64,000 nucleotides of DNA from contig NZ_CAKXZS010000026.1 of assembly GCF_935822925.1 (NCBI RefSeq), positions 1-64,000 on the forward strand. Reading direction: 5' to 3'. Made by a program: the position numbers and the translations under genes. The number at the start of each line of letters is the position of its first letter. Within the stretch, counting starts at the first letter, position 1. This DNA comes from Mesorhizobium ventifaucium (GTDB lineage: Bacteria > Pseudomonadota > Alphaproteobacteria > Rhizobiales > Rhizobiaceae). Below, one piece after another: positions 33,181 through 42,225 of the stretch. The notes under the pieces were generated by a model. The model ran no database searches, was not told the DNA's origin, and was given only the letters and a program-made list of their open reading frames with translations.

Positions 33181-33948
33181 TCATCGGGCCAGCCAGCCGC
33201 CGTCCACCGGCACCACTGCGCCGTGCATGTAGTTTGACGCCGGCGCCAGCAGGAAGACGGCCGCGTCGCCGATGTCTTCCGGCCCGCCCCAGCGCCCGGC
33301 CGGAATGCGCGCCAGAATGGCGGCGCTGCGGTCCGGGTCGGCACGCAGCGCCTCGGTGTTGTTGGTTTCGATGTAGCCGGGCGCAATGCTGTTGACGTTG
33401 ATGCCTTTCAACGCCCATTCGCAGGCGAGCAACCGGGTGATGCCGAGCACGCCATGTTTCGAGGCGGTGTAGGAGGCGACGCGGATGCCGCCCTGGAAGC
33501 TCAGCACCGAGGCGATGTTGACGATTTTGCCGCGCCGTCCGGGATCGACAAGCACGCGCCGGGCAAAGCTCTGGCTGAGAAAAAACACCGTCTTCAGGTT
33601 GACGTCTAAGACATCGTCCCAATCGGCTTGCCCCAAATCGACGGCGTCGGCGCGCCGGATGATCCCGGCATTGTTGACCAACCCGTCGAGCGGCCCGGTT
33701 TCGTCCCAGATGCGATCGAGCATCGCCTGGGCGGCGGCATGGTCGGCAAGATCGCAGCGCACCGCCTCGAAGCCGCCGCCCGCCGCGCCGATCTTTTCCG
33801 CGGTCTCATCCATCGCCGAGCGGCCGACGCCGACCACAGCACCACCGGCGCGCGCGATCGACAGGGCGATGCCTTGGCCAATGCCGGTGTTGGCGCCGGT
33901 GACGAGAATGCGTTTGCCGGCCAGGCTGAAAGCCGAGAGGTCGCTCAT
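33181..33948 (-). CDS. kduD: 2-dehydro-3-deoxy-D-gluconate 5-dehydrogenase
   Basis: Short-chain dehydrogenase (255 aa) reducing 2,5-diketo-3-deoxygluconate to 2-keto-3-deoxygluconate. The Rossmann motif TGANTGIGQG, NNAG, the active-site Ser (ASVLSFQGG) and YTASK are present. The IIRRADAVDLGQADWDDVLD and VNSIAPGYIETNNTEALRAD stretches are typical of KduD. It overlaps kduI by 4 bases, so they are coupled; KduI supplies its substrate. Confidence 0.94.
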   Translation of the reverse strand: MSDLSAFSLAGKRILVTGANTGIGQGIALSIARAGGAVVGVGRSAMDETAEKIGAAGGGFEAVRCDLADHAAAQAMLDRIWDETGPLDGLVNNAGIIRRADAVDLGQADWDDVLDVNLKTVFFLSQSFARRVLVDPGRRGKIVNIASVLSFQGGIRVASYTASKHGVLGITRLLACEWALKGINVNSIAPGYIETNNTEALRADPDRSAAILARIPAGRWGGPEDIGDAAVFLLAPASNYMHGAVVPVDGGWLAR

Positions 33949-34802
33949 CGCAGCTCTTCCATCGCTACCGGGTCGACATCCGTATAGTCGACATTATCGC
34001 CCGCCATCGCCCAGATGAAGGCGTAGTTGGAGGTGCCGGCGCCCGAATGGATCGACCATCCCGGCGACAGCACCGCCTCCTCGTTGCGCATGACGAGATG
34101 GCGTGTCTCATCCGGCTCGCCCATGAAATGGAATACGCGCGCCGTCTCCGGCAGGTCGAAATAGAGATAGGCCTCCATGCGCCGATCATGCAAATGGCAC
34201 GGCATGGTGTTCCAGACCGAGCCTGAGGCAAGCTCGGTCATGCCGACGACGAGCTGGCAGGTTTTCACGCCTTCGGCATGGATGAACTGGAAGATCGAGC
34301 GCTCGTTGCAGGTCTCCTGGCTGCCGAGGTCGAGGCGCTTGGCATCGCCGATGCGGATCAGCTGGCTGGGATGGCTCTGATGCGCCGGCGCGCTGAGCAG
34401 ATAGAACTTGGCCGGCTCGGCTGGGCTGGCTGAGGCGAACGATACCTCATCGGCGCCCATGCCAAGATACAGCATGTCCCGCGGCTGCAGCTCGTAGGAC
34501 TGGCCGCCGGCTTTCACGATGCCGGCGCCGCCGATGTTGACGGCGATCATCTCGCGGCGATCGAGAAAATTCTTGGTCCCGATCGGCTTGATCGCCTGCA
34601 GCGGAAGCGGTGTCCCGACAGGCATGGCGCCGCCGACGATCATGCGGTCGTAATGGGTATAGGTCAGGCCGATGCGGCCCGGCTGGAACAGGCCTTCGAT
34701 CAGGAAATTGTGACGAAGCTCGTCCGTCCCCATCGCCGCGGCGGTGACAGGGTCGATGGCGAAGCGCGAGGTGAAGTCGGTGTGATTGTCAGTGTGATTC
34801 AT
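33945..34802 (-). CDS. kduI: 5-keto-4-deoxyuronate isomerase
   Basis: Zinc-dependent cupin-fold isomerase (285 aa) turning 5-keto-4-deoxyuronate into 2,5-diketo-3-deoxygluconate. Typical stretches are LIEGLFQPGRIGLTYTHYDR, the metal site in MPCHLHDRRMEAYLYFDLPE, VFHFMGEPDETRHLVMRNEE and SPGWSIHSGAGTSNYAFIWA. ATG at 34802 follows GGGACAGCA; the in-frame ATG at 34826, four bases after the regulator's stop, is an alternative. It sits between the FCD regulator and kduD. Confidence 0.94.
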   Translation of the reverse strand: MNHTDNHTDFTSRFAIDPVTAAAMGTDELRHNFLIEGLFQPGRIGLTYTHYDRMIVGGAMPVGTPLPLQAIKPIGTKNFLDRREMIAVNIGGAGIVKAGGQSYELQPRDMLYLGMGADEVSFASASPAEPAKFYLLSAPAHQSHPSQLIRIGDAKRLDLGSQETCNERSIFQFIHAEGVKTCQLVVGMTELASGSVWNTMPCHLHDRRMEAYLYFDLPETARVFHFMGEPDETRHLVMRNEEAVLSPGWSIHSGAGTSNYAFIWAMAGDNVDYTDVDPVAMEELR

Positions 34803-34829
34803 TGCTGTCCCATTGGGCTGCCTCATTGA

Positions 34830-35606
34830 TCATTCCGTTGCCGCGGCCTTGACCGAATCGGCATAGAAAATCTGACGTGCTTGCAGGCGCTCGCGATAGC
34901 GCTGCTGGCTGGCGCTGAGATGCGCGCGCATCGCTTCGCGCGCGGACTCGGCATCGCCTGATGTAATGGCGTTCAGGATCACCAGATGCTCGCCTTGCAG
35001 CCCGCGCTGATAGGTGTCGGATTGGGCGAGTTCGGTCGACCACGGCGATGTCACGTCGCAAGGAATGGCGCGCCGGCCGAGCACGTCGAGCATCTCGACA
35101 TAAAACGGATTGTTGGTGGCGCTGGCGATCGCCCGGTGGAAGGCAAGGTCGGCCGGACCTGTCGGCTCGCTGTTCAAAAGCAGCCGCTCGAACTCGAAGA
35201 ACGCCTCCTGGATCGCTGCTTCCTGCGCGGCGTTGCGACGGATAGCGGCGAGCCCGGCGGATTCGATCTCGATCGCCAGGCGCACCTCAAGCACGTTGAG
35301 CGCGATCGAATCCTTGCTGCCCATGTCGGCGGCAAGCGCGCCGAACATCGTCGACATATGCTCGGTGACGAAGACCCCGGCGCCCTGGCGCGGCTCGACC
35401 AGACCGTCGGCGGCAAGCTTGGCCAGCGCTTCGCGGATGACGGTGCGGCTGACCCCGAAGGTTTCGGTCAGCTGGCCCTCGGTCGGCAGCTTTTGGCCCG
35501 GCTGGATCTCGCCCGCCTGCAACTGCTTGCGGATCGCCGCGACCACGATCTCCGACAGCTTGGGCTTGCGTTCGATCTTTAGGCTGATCGCCGTATCCGA
35601 TGCCAT
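34830..35606 (-). CDS. GntR/FadR-family (FCD) regulator of the uronate operon
   Basis: A 258-residue regulator. The GntR winged helix covers residues 12-78 (LQAGEIQPGQKLPTEGQLTE, TFGVSRTVIREALAKLAADG), and the all-helical FCD ligand domain runs to the end, with the metal-binding DLAFHRAIASATNNPF and the H of LQGEHLVILNAI. FCD regulators of this type (UxuR, ExuR, KdgR-like) sense hexuronates or keto-deoxy sugars. It is encoded inside the operon, implying feedback control. The inverted repeat at 40001-40035 is the best candidate operator. ATG at 35606 follows AGGGG. Confidence 0.9.
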   Translation of the reverse strand: MASDTAISLKIERKPKLSEIVVAAIRKQLQAGEIQPGQKLPTEGQLTETFGVSRTVIREALAKLAADGLVEPRQGAGVFVTEHMSTMFGALAADMGSKDSIALNVLEVRLAIEIESAGLAAIRRNAAQEAAIQEAFFEFERLLLNSEPTGPADLAFHRAIASATNNPFYVEMLDVLGRRAIPCDVTSPWSTELAQSDTYQRGLQGEHLVILNAITSGDAESAREAMRAHLSASQQRYRERLQARQIFYADSVKAAATE

Positions 35607-35615
35607 TGCCAACCC

Positions 35616-36896
35616 CTATTTGAAGACGCTCGGCAGCCACAGCGAGATGGCCGGAATGTATGTGACGAGCCCCAGCACCAGGAGGCCGGCCCCATAGAAC
35701 GGCCAGATCGAGCGCATCGCTTCCCAGACGGATATCTTGCCCACTGCGCACGCCACGAACTGCACCGCGCCCACCGGCGGCGTGTTCAGCCCGATGCCGA
35801 AGTTGAGGATCATGATGACGCCGAAATGCACCGGATCGACGCCGTAGGCCTGCGCCACGGGCAGGAAGATCGGCGTGCAAATGATGATCGTCGGCCCCAT
35901 GTCCATGAAGGTGCCGAGGAACAGCATCAAGAGGTTGAGCAGGAGAAGCACGACCAGCGGATCTTCCGAGATCGCATTCATGGAGGCTATCAGCGCTGCC
36001 GGCACTTTCAGGAAGGCCATCAACCACGAGAACGCCGCTGCCATGCCGATGATGAGCAGCACCATGGCCGTGGTGCGCACGGCACCATGGGTGGCATGAA
36101 CGAAACCTTCCCAAGTCATCTGCCGGTAAACCAGGACAGTAACGAGCAACGCATAGATGACGGCGATGCAGGAACTCTCGGTAGCCGTGAAAACGCCCGA
36201 CCGCACGCCGCCGAAGATGATCGCGATCAGCAGCAGGCCGGGCACCGCGACAGCGAAGAGGTGAGCGACGGCGGCGAAGCCTGGAAACGGCTCGGTCGGA
36301 TAACCGCGGGAGCGCGCCACGAAATAGGCGGTGATCATCAGTGCCAGAGCCAATAGCAGGCCCGGGATGATGCCGGCCGTGAACAGGTCGGCGATGGAGA
36401 TCTTTCCGCCTGCCGAGATCGAGTAGATGATCATGTTGTGCGACGGCGGCAGGAGCAGCGCGATCAGCGCCGCCATCGAGGTGACGTTGACGGCGTAATC
36501 CGCTCCATAGCCACGCGCCTTCATCTGCGGGATCATCAAGCCGCCGACCGCCGCTGCCTCTGCCACCGCGGAGCCCGAAATGCCGCCGAACAGTGTAGCG
36601 GTCGCGATGTTGACCTGCCCGAGGCCGCCGCGCACGTGGCCAACGAGCGAGCCAGCGAAGGCAACGATCTTGCTGGCGATGCCGCCGCGCACCATCAAGT
36701 CGCCGGCGTAGATGAAAAACGGAATGGCCAGCAGCGAAAAGACGCTCATGCCGGAATTCAGGCGCTGGAACACGATGAGCGGCGGCAGGCCCATGTAGAG
36801 GACGGTGGCAAAGCTTGCGACGCCGAGGCAGAAAGCGATCGGCGTGCCGATAAGCATCAGAACGGTGAAGACGCCGAAGAGTATCCAGAGTTCCAT
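35616..36896 (-). CDS. TRAP transporter large permease (DctM)
   Basis: A 426-residue inner-membrane subunit with about 12 helices that carries out Na+-driven uptake. The DctM signature is clear: PFFIYAGDLMVRGGIASKIV, GLGQVNIATATLFGGISGSA, LLPPSHNMIIYS, GTFMDMGPTIIICTPIFLPV and LNTPPVGAVQFVACAV. It starts four bases after the dctQ stop. With the neighbouring DctQ and DctP it forms a complete TRAP system, by context for hexuronates. Confidence 0.93.
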   Translation of the reverse strand: MELWILFGVFTVLMLIGTPIAFCLGVASFATVLYMGLPPLIVFQRLNSGMSVFSLLAIPFFIYAGDLMVRGGIASKIVAFAGSLVGHVRGGLGQVNIATATLFGGISGSAVAEAAAVGGLMIPQMKARGYGADYAVNVTSMAALIALLLPPSHNMIIYSISAGGKISIADLFTAGIIPGLLLALALMITAYFVARSRGYPTEPFPGFAAVAHLFAVAVPGLLLIAIIFGGVRSGVFTATESSCIAVIYALLVTVLVYRQMTWEGFVHATHGAVRTTAMVLLIIGMAAAFSWLMAFLKVPAALIASMNAISEDPLVVLLLLNLLMLFLGTFMDMGPTIIICTPIFLPVAQAYGVDPVHFGVIMILNFGIGLNTPPVGAVQFVACAVGKISVWEAMRSIWPFYGAGLLVLGLVTYIPAISLWLPSVFK

Positions 36897-36900
36897 TGCG

Positions 36901-37479
36901 TCAGACCTTCACGTTCGCTGTGTCGAGTTCAGCTGCGACTTCCGCCGGCGGCAGTTCATCGAGCGCGTCGTCAATCGGCGCACCGGAGAGTCGAAGCACG
37001 ATGCGCTCCAGCGTGAACAGCACAATGAGCGCGCCTCCTGCGACAAGCGGGACGTAGTCCCAGCCCCCCGATATGCCCAGCGACGGCAAGGTGGCGCCCC
37101 AGGTCAATGCGACCAGTTGGCTGCCGTACCAGATCATGCCGATGCCGAAGGCGAGCGCGACGAGGTCCGAGATCATCCTCAGCCAACGCTTGCCGCCTTT
37201 CGGGAGCACGTAGAGCAGGACGTCGAAGCCGAGGTGATAGTTCTCGCGCACCCCGACGGCAGCGCCGAGGAAAATGAACCAGCTCATCAGCATCACCGAG
37301 CCCTGCTCGGTCCAGCTCGGCGAGCGGTTCAGAACATAGCGGCCGAACACCTGCCAGGCGACGAAAGCGGTCATCAGCACCAGCCCGATGCCGGCGATCC
37401 ACAGCGCCGCCGTGCTGACGCGCGACATCACCCGCGCGATGCCGGACAGGGACGGTCTCTGTTCTGAGCTGGAGGTCAC
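36901..37479 (-). CDS. TRAP transporter small permease (DctQ)
   Basis: A 192-residue subunit with four membrane helices (about 18-40, 53-73, 90-112 and 132-155) and the DctQ hallmark SWTEQGSVMLMSWFIFLGAA, VGVRENYHLGFD. The GTG at 37479 follows GGAGAG and was chosen over the TTG at 37494. The last residues are acidic (LDELPPAEVAAELDT). It is coupled to dctM. Confidence 0.9.
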   Translation of the reverse strand: MTSSSEQRPSLSGIARVMSRVSTAALWIAGIGLVLMTAFVAWQVFGRYVLNRSPSWTEQGSVMLMSWFIFLGAAVGVRENYHLGFDVLLYVLPKGGKRWLRMISDLVALAFGIGMIWYGSQLVALTWGATLPSLGISGGWDYVPLVAGGALIVLFTLERIVLRLSGAPIDDALDELPPAEVAAELDTANVKV

Positions 37480-37530
37480 TGGTTCTCTCCGCAAGAGGTG
37501 GCGGCGCGGAATGCCCGCGCCGCCGCTTGC

Positions 37531-38508
37531 TCACTGCACGGCCCTGATGGCCTCGACCATCGCCTTCAGCTTGTCGTCCTTGACGTGCTTTTTGTAGACC
37601 GGGCCCATCGCGTCGATGAAGTGCTGCTTGTCCGGCGTCGTAATCTTCGAACCGGCCGCCTCGACCTTGGCACGCGATTCCTTGACCTTGGCGGCCCACA
37701 GCTCACGCTGCTTGGCGACGCTTTCCTTGGCGGCCGCCTTGAAGATCGCCTGGTCTTCCGGCGTCAGCTTGTCCCAGCTCGACTTCGCCATGACGAAGGC
37801 TTCCGGCACCATCGTGTGCTCGTCGAGCGAATAGAACTTGGCGACTTCCGCATGCTTGGCGGTGTCGTAGCTCGGAAAATTGTTCTCCGCGCCGTCGATG
37901 ACCCCGGTTTCGATCGCCGAATACACCTCGCCATACGGCATCGGCGTCGCGTTGGCGCCGAGTGCCGCCACCATGTCGACGAAGATGTCGGATTGGATGA
38001 CGCGGAATTTCATGCCGGCCATATCGGCTACAGAGTTGATCGGCTTCTTCGAATTGTAGAAGGAGCGCGCGCCGCCGTCATAAAAGGCGAGCAGCACCAG
38101 CCCGACCTGTTCGAACGCCGCCGCGATCTGGTCGCCGACCGGTCCGTCCATGACCTTGTGCATATGGTCTTCCGAGCGGAATATGTAGGGCAGCGAGGGC
38201 ACCGTGGTTTCGGGGATGAGCCCATTGAACGGCGCCATCGAGACGCGGTTGAGGTCGATCACGCCAGAACGCACCTGCTCGATCGTGTCCTTTTCTTCGC
38301 CGAGCTGCGCGGAATGATAGACATCGACCGAATAGCGGCCGGCCGTGCGCTCCTTGACAAGCTCGCCAAAATATTTGACCGCCTCGACCGTCGGATAGCC
38401 GTCCGGGTGGGTGTCGGACGAGCGCAGAACCGTCTGGGCGCTTGCCGTTCCGGCCATCAGTGCGGCGGCCAGTAGCGTAGCTCCCGCCAGTCTAGAAAAA
38501 TGCAGCAT
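37531..38508 (-). CDS. TRAP transporter solute-binding protein (DctP)
   Basis: A periplasmic binding protein (325 aa). The signal peptide is residues 1-25 (LAGATLLAAALMAGTASAQ). The DctP family features follow: GELVKERTAGRYSVDVYHSA, QLGEEKDTIEQVRSG, FRVIQSDIFVDMVAALGANA and TPMPYGEVYSAIETGVIDGA, ENNFPSY. The invariant Arg (KFRV) that salt-bridges the carboxylate ligand is kept, fitting an acid sugar. ATG at 38508 follows GGAGG. It resembles DctP proteins for glucuronate/galacturonate; the exact ligand is inferred. Confidence 0.92.
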   Translation of the reverse strand: MLHFSRLAGATLLAAALMAGTASAQTVLRSSDTHPDGYPTVEAVKYFGELVKERTAGRYSVDVYHSAQLGEEKDTIEQVRSGVIDLNRVSMAPFNGLIPETTVPSLPYIFRSEDHMHKVMDGPVGDQIAAAFEQVGLVLLAFYDGGARSFYNSKKPINSVADMAGMKFRVIQSDIFVDMVAALGANATPMPYGEVYSAIETGVIDGAENNFPSYDTAKHAEVAKFYSLDEHTMVPEAFVMAKSSWDKLTPEDQAIFKAAAKESVAKQRELWAAKVKESRAKVEAAGSKITTPDKQHFIDAMGPVYKKHVKDDKLKAMVEAIRAVQ

Positions 38509-38544
38509 TGGTTCCTCCCGTTTGAACGATGGCGGCAAGCGCCG

Positions 38545-39954
38545 TTAGAGCCGGTACGCCTTTTTCGCGAGCGTATAGGCAAGTTCCTGCGCCAGTTCGT
38601 GCGCCTCGTCCTCGCGGAGCCGGTGCTCGGCGACGAGACGCGCAAGAAAGGCGCAATCGACCCGACGCGCCACATCGTGGCGAGCCGGGATGGATGGAAA
38701 GGCGCGGGTGTCGTCGTTGAAGCCGACGGTGTTGTAGAAGCCTGCTGTCTCGGTGGTCATCTCGCGGAACCGGCGCATGCCCTCCGCGCTGTCGTGGAAC
38801 CACCAGGCCGGCCCGAGTTTCAGCGCCGGATAGACGCCGGCGAGCGGCGCCAGTTCGCGCGCATAGCTGGTCTCGTCGAGCGTGAAGAGGATGATGGTGA
38901 GGTCGCGCTCCAGGCCGACGCAGTCGAGCAGCGGCTTCAGCGCCGTCACATAGTCGGTTCTGGTCGGGATATCGAAACCCTTGTCCCTGCCGAACTTGTG
39001 GAAGACGGCAGGCGAATGGTTGCGCCAGGAGCCGGGATGGATTTGCAGCACCAGGCCGTCGTCGCGGCTCATCTTGGCCATCTCGGTCAACATCTGGGCG
39101 CGAAACAGTTTTCGCTCGCGCTCGTCGTCCGAGCCTCGGCGAATGCGGTTGAACAGCTCTTGCGCGGCGGCATCCGACAGATTGGCGGTCTCCGCCGTCG
39201 GATGACCGTGGTCCGACGCGGTCGCACCGAAACTCTTGAAGAAGGCACGCCGCCGCCGATGGGCGTCGAGATAGCCGGCCCAGGTGCCGGTGTCGCAGCC
39301 GGTGATGTCGCCGAGCCGATCGAGATTGGCAGAAAAGCCTTCGAAATCAGGATCGACGACGGCGTCCGGCCGATAGGCGGTGACGACGCGGCCCTCCCAG
39401 CCGCTGTCGCGGATCATCTGGTGCCATCTGAGATCGTCGAGCGCGCCTTCGGTCGTCGCGATAACCTCGATGTTGAAGCGCTCGAACAGGGCTCGCGGGC
39501 GAAAATTCTCCCACTGCAGCAAGGCAGAGATCTTGTCGTAATGGCGGTCGGCGGTTGCCGCCGTCAGCGGCTCTTCGATGCCGAACAGATGGGCCAGCAC
39601 ATGGTCGAACCACAGCCGCGTCGGCGTGCCGCGGAACAGATAATAGTGCTCGGCGAAGCGGCGCCAGATCGTCCTGCCGTCGGTCTCCACCGGTGAGCCA
39701 TCGAGCGTTGGCACGCCGAGATCCTCGAGCCCGACGCCCTGACTGAACAGCATGCGGAAGATGTAATGGTCCGGCACAACAAGCAGTTGCGCCGGATCGG
39801 TAAACGCCTCGTTGAGCGCATACCAGCGCGGATCGGTGTGACCGTGCGGGCTGACGATCGGCAGATGCTTGACAGCTGCGTAAAGATCGCGGGCGAGCGA
39901 CAGCGGACGCGCCTCCGAGGGAAACAGCAAATCCGGATCGGTCAATGCGGCCAC
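38545..39954 (-). CDS. uxaC: glucuronate/galacturonate isomerase
   Basis: Amidohydrolase-fold isomerase (469 aa, as in E. coli) that converts D-glucuronate to D-fructuronate and D-galacturonate to D-tagaturonate. The metal-site HxH is in IVSPHGHTDPRWY, and the family stretches FRGTPTRLWFDHVLAHLFGI, RPRALFERFNIEVIATTEGA and GVYPALKLGPAWWFHDSAEG are clear. The GTG at 39954 after GGAGGAACGAC gives the right length; the longer ATG start at 40008 would begin inside the operator palindrome. It is the first gene of the uronate operon. Confidence 0.95.
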   Translation of the reverse strand: MAALTDPDLLFPSEARPLSLARDLYAAVKHLPIVSPHGHTDPRWYALNEAFTDPAQLLVVPDHYIFRMLFSQGVGLEDLGVPTLDGSPVETDGRTIWRRFAEHYYLFRGTPTRLWFDHVLAHLFGIEEPLTAATADRHYDKISALLQWENFRPRALFERFNIEVIATTEGALDDLRWHQMIRDSGWEGRVVTAYRPDAVVDPDFEGFSANLDRLGDITGCDTGTWAGYLDAHRRRRAFFKSFGATASDHGHPTAETANLSDAAAQELFNRIRRGSDDERERKLFRAQMLTEMAKMSRDDGLVLQIHPGSWRNHSPAVFHKFGRDKGFDIPTRTDYVTALKPLLDCVGLERDLTIILFTLDETSYARELAPLAGVYPALKLGPAWWFHDSAEGMRRFREMTTETAGFYNTVGFNDDTRAFPSIPARHDVARRVDCAFLARLVAEHRLREDEAHELAQELAYTLAKKAYRL

Positions 39955-40000
39955 GTCGTTCCTCCCAACCCGGCCATCGGTAGGATCGGAAAGAAATAAT

Positions 40001-40035
40001 GTCAACATACAAAAAATAGATTGTTGTATGATGAC
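40001..40035. promoter_or_regulatory. inverted-repeat operator candidate, uxaC/uxuB divergent promoter
   Basis: Arms GTCAACATACAA (40001-40012) and TTGTATGATGAC (40024-40035) match at 11 of 12 positions around an A/T-rich centre, 46 bases before the uxaC start and about 80 before the uxuB-like start. FCD-GntR regulators bind short palindromes in such divergent regions, and the operon encodes one. It is the only strong inverted repeat seen in the cluster. Confidence 0.6.
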
Positions 40036-40116
40036 TTTAACGCAACGTCAGCCCATTGTGCGGGAACGAAACGGATGTTACGCCGCATGCCGGCCACGCC
40101 CGGCACGAGCTCGACG

Positions 40117-41601
40117 ATGACAGACAGACGCCTTTCCAACAGCACGCGGCAGGCATTGCCGGCCTCGGTCGCGGTCCTCGGTTACGACCGCAACCGTGTC
40201 GTGCCCGGCATCGTCCACCTCGGCGTCGGCGCATTCCACCGCGCCCATCAGGCAGCCTATGTCGACGAGTGCCTGGCGGCGGGAGAAATGGCTTGGGGCA
40301 TTGTCGGCGTCTCGCTGCGCAGCGCCGACACACGCGATGCGCTGGCGCCGCAGGACGGGCTCTACACGCTGGCGGTCAGGAGCAGCGACAGCGAAAGCCT
40401 GCGCGTCGTCGGCTCGATCCTGTCGATGCTGGTGGCCCCGGAAAATCCGGATGCGGTGCTGGCCGCGCTGACTGACCCGGGCACCGCCATCGTCACGCTG
40501 ACGATCACCGAAAAAGCCTATCTCAGGGCGGCGGGTGGCGGACTGGACGCAGCCCATCCCGACATCGTCCACGATTTGGCCAACCCGCAAATGCCCCGAA
40601 CGGCGCATGGTTTTCTGGCCGAATCGCTTGCGCGCCGCCGCGCCGCCGGTATCCAGCCATTCACCGTGCTGTGCTGCGACAATCTCCCGGCCAACGGCGC
40701 CACGCTGCACCGGCTGCTGGTCGAATTCGCCGCGTTGCGCGGCACCGATCTCGCCCGCCACATCGCCGACGAGGTGGCATTTCCGTCGAGCATGGTCGAT
40801 CGCATCGTGCCGGCGACCACCGATGCCGACCGGTCACGGATATCAGGCCAGCTCGGCGTCGAGGATGCCTGGCCTGTCATGACCGAGCCGTTCTGCCAAT
40901 GGGTGGTCGAAGACGATTTCCCGGCAGGCAGGCCGGCCTGGGAAAGGTTCGGGGTCACCATGGTCGGTGATGTCGGGCCGTTCGAGGACATGAAGCTGCG
41001 CCTGCTCAACGGCTCGCATTCGGCCATCGCCTATCTTGGCCTGCTCAGCGGCTTTGAGACGGTCGACCGCGCCTTCGCCGATCCGGCGATCCGGCAATTC
41101 GTCGACGGATTGTGGGCCGAGGCCGTCACGACGCTGCCGAAAGACGTTGGGCTCGATACGGCCGACTACACGGCCCAGCTCGCCAAGCGTTATTCGAACA
41201 CCGCCCTCGCGCATCGGACGGCGCAGATCGCCAACGATGGCAGCCAGAAACTGCCGCAGCGCATCGTTGCCTCGGCCATGGAGCGGATGAGCGGCGGTGC
41301 CCCGCCCGCCTATCTGATGCTGGTGGTCGCCGCCTGGATCGCCGCCTGCGAGACGCGTGGCGAAGCCTTGCCGGAAAACCATTTCACCGACCCGCTCGAC
41401 CAGGCATTAGCTGCACTCGACACTCGGCATCTGTCAGCCGGCGAAGCGGCGGCGGCGGTGTTCGACCTGACCGGCTTCGCCAAGGGCGGCGCTGAGCGCC
41501 TGACGCTGATCGACCTCGCGGCCGCCCATCTCGAACGCCTGCGGCAGGGCGGGGTGGCTGCTGCTTTCACAGCGCTGGGCATTGAGGGCGACACGCCGTA
41601 G
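40117..41601 (+). CDS. mannitol dehydrogenase family oxidoreductase, probably fructuronate reductase (UxuB-like)
   Basis: A polyol-specific long-chain dehydrogenase (494 aa), NAD-dependent. The N-terminal block VVPGIVHLGVGAFHRAHQAA holds the nucleotide-binding turn. The catalytic Lys region is FEDMKLRLLNGSHSAIAYLG, and the C-terminal KLPQRIVASAMERM is typical. Divergence from uxaC suggests it reduces D-fructuronate to D-mannonate (UxuB). Mannitol or arabinitol dehydrogenase is the alternative, as sequence alone does not separate them. ATG at 40117 was chosen by homology; 40075 and 40087 are in-frame alternatives. Confidence 0.85.
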   Translation: MTDRRLSNSTRQALPASVAVLGYDRNRVVPGIVHLGVGAFHRAHQAAYVDECLAAGEMAWGIVGVSLRSADTRDALAPQDGLYTLAVRSSDSESLRVVGSILSMLVAPENPDAVLAALTDPGTAIVTLTITEKAYLRAAGGGLDAAHPDIVHDLANPQMPRTAHGFLAESLARRRAAGIQPFTVLCCDNLPANGATLHRLLVEFAALRGTDLARHIADEVAFPSSMVDRIVPATTDADRSRISGQLGVEDAWPVMTEPFCQWVVEDDFPAGRPAWERFGVTMVGDVGPFEDMKLRLLNGSHSAIAYLGLLSGFETVDRAFADPAIRQFVDGLWAEAVTTLPKDVGLDTADYTAQLAKRYSNTALAHRTAQIANDGSQKLPQRIVASAMERMSGGAPPAYLMLVVAAWIAACETRGEALPENHFTDPLDQALAALDTRHLSAGEAAAAVFDLTGFAKGGAERLTLIDLAAAHLERLRQGGVAAAFTALGIEGDTP

Positions 41602-41808
41602 GAAGATCTGGTGCCTGCTCGAATCGGGTTGCCGAAGATCAGAGCCGTGTCGGCGGCCAAGATCGTTGACGCCCGCGGGACAGAGGGTGGCGCGAAGGAT
41701 CGCGACGGAACCGCTTTTATGCTGGGCCGTCGTACTATTTGGCTGACGTCATTGAATCCCACGCGGACTACGTTCCGCCTTGGCATGGCTAAGGGATAGC
41801 CCCGCCCT

Positions 41809-42216
41809 CTATGCCGGCAAAATCGCGCCTTCGAGTGTGGTGAGCTGGCTAAGGAACTGCTCGGCCTTGCTGCGCGTCTCGTCGTCCTTGGCGTCGGCGA
41901 CGTCTTCCCTGGCTTCCTGGATACGGCGGGCAAGGTCGGCGCGGTCGATGTCGGCGACATGCACCGCCGATTCGGCGAGCAGCGTGCAGCCGGCCGGAAC
42001 AATGTCGGCGAAGCCGCCGAACACGACGTAGCGCTCTGCCTTGCCTTCCGCTGTCTTCACCGTGACGACGCCCGGCTTGATCGTGGTCATGACCGGCGCG
42101 TGATGGGCCATGACGGTCATTTCGCCTTCGGCGCCCGGAATAACGACGGATTCGACCTGCTCGGAAACCAGCAGGCGCTCCGGCGAGACCAGTTCGAATT
42201 TGAAAGCTTCAGCCAT
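41809..42216 (-). CDS. atpC: ATP synthase F1 epsilon subunit
   Basis: A 135-residue central-stalk subunit that couples F1 to the c-ring and can inhibit hydrolysis. The beta-sandwich (FELVSPERLLVSEQVESVVI, PGAEGEMTVMAHHAPVMTTI) is intact, with the C-terminal helix pair from about 85. It is the last gene of atpHAGDC, separated from atpD by a 117-base repeat-containing gap. The 207 bases between it and the uxuB-like gene show no gene. Confidence 0.97.
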   Translation of the reverse strand: MAEAFKFELVSPERLLVSEQVESVVIPGAEGEMTVMAHHAPVMTTIKPGVVTVKTAEGKAERYVVFGGFADIVPAGCTLLAESAVHVADIDRADLARRIQEAREDVADAKDDETRSKAEQFLSQLTTLEGAILPA

Positions 42217-42225
42217 GCCAATTTA

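Noticed and set aside
39955..40008. ATG at 40008 as the uxaC start
   Set aside because: It lies inside the operator-like palindrome with no ribosome site; GTG at 39954 has GGAGG and gives the normal 469-residue length.
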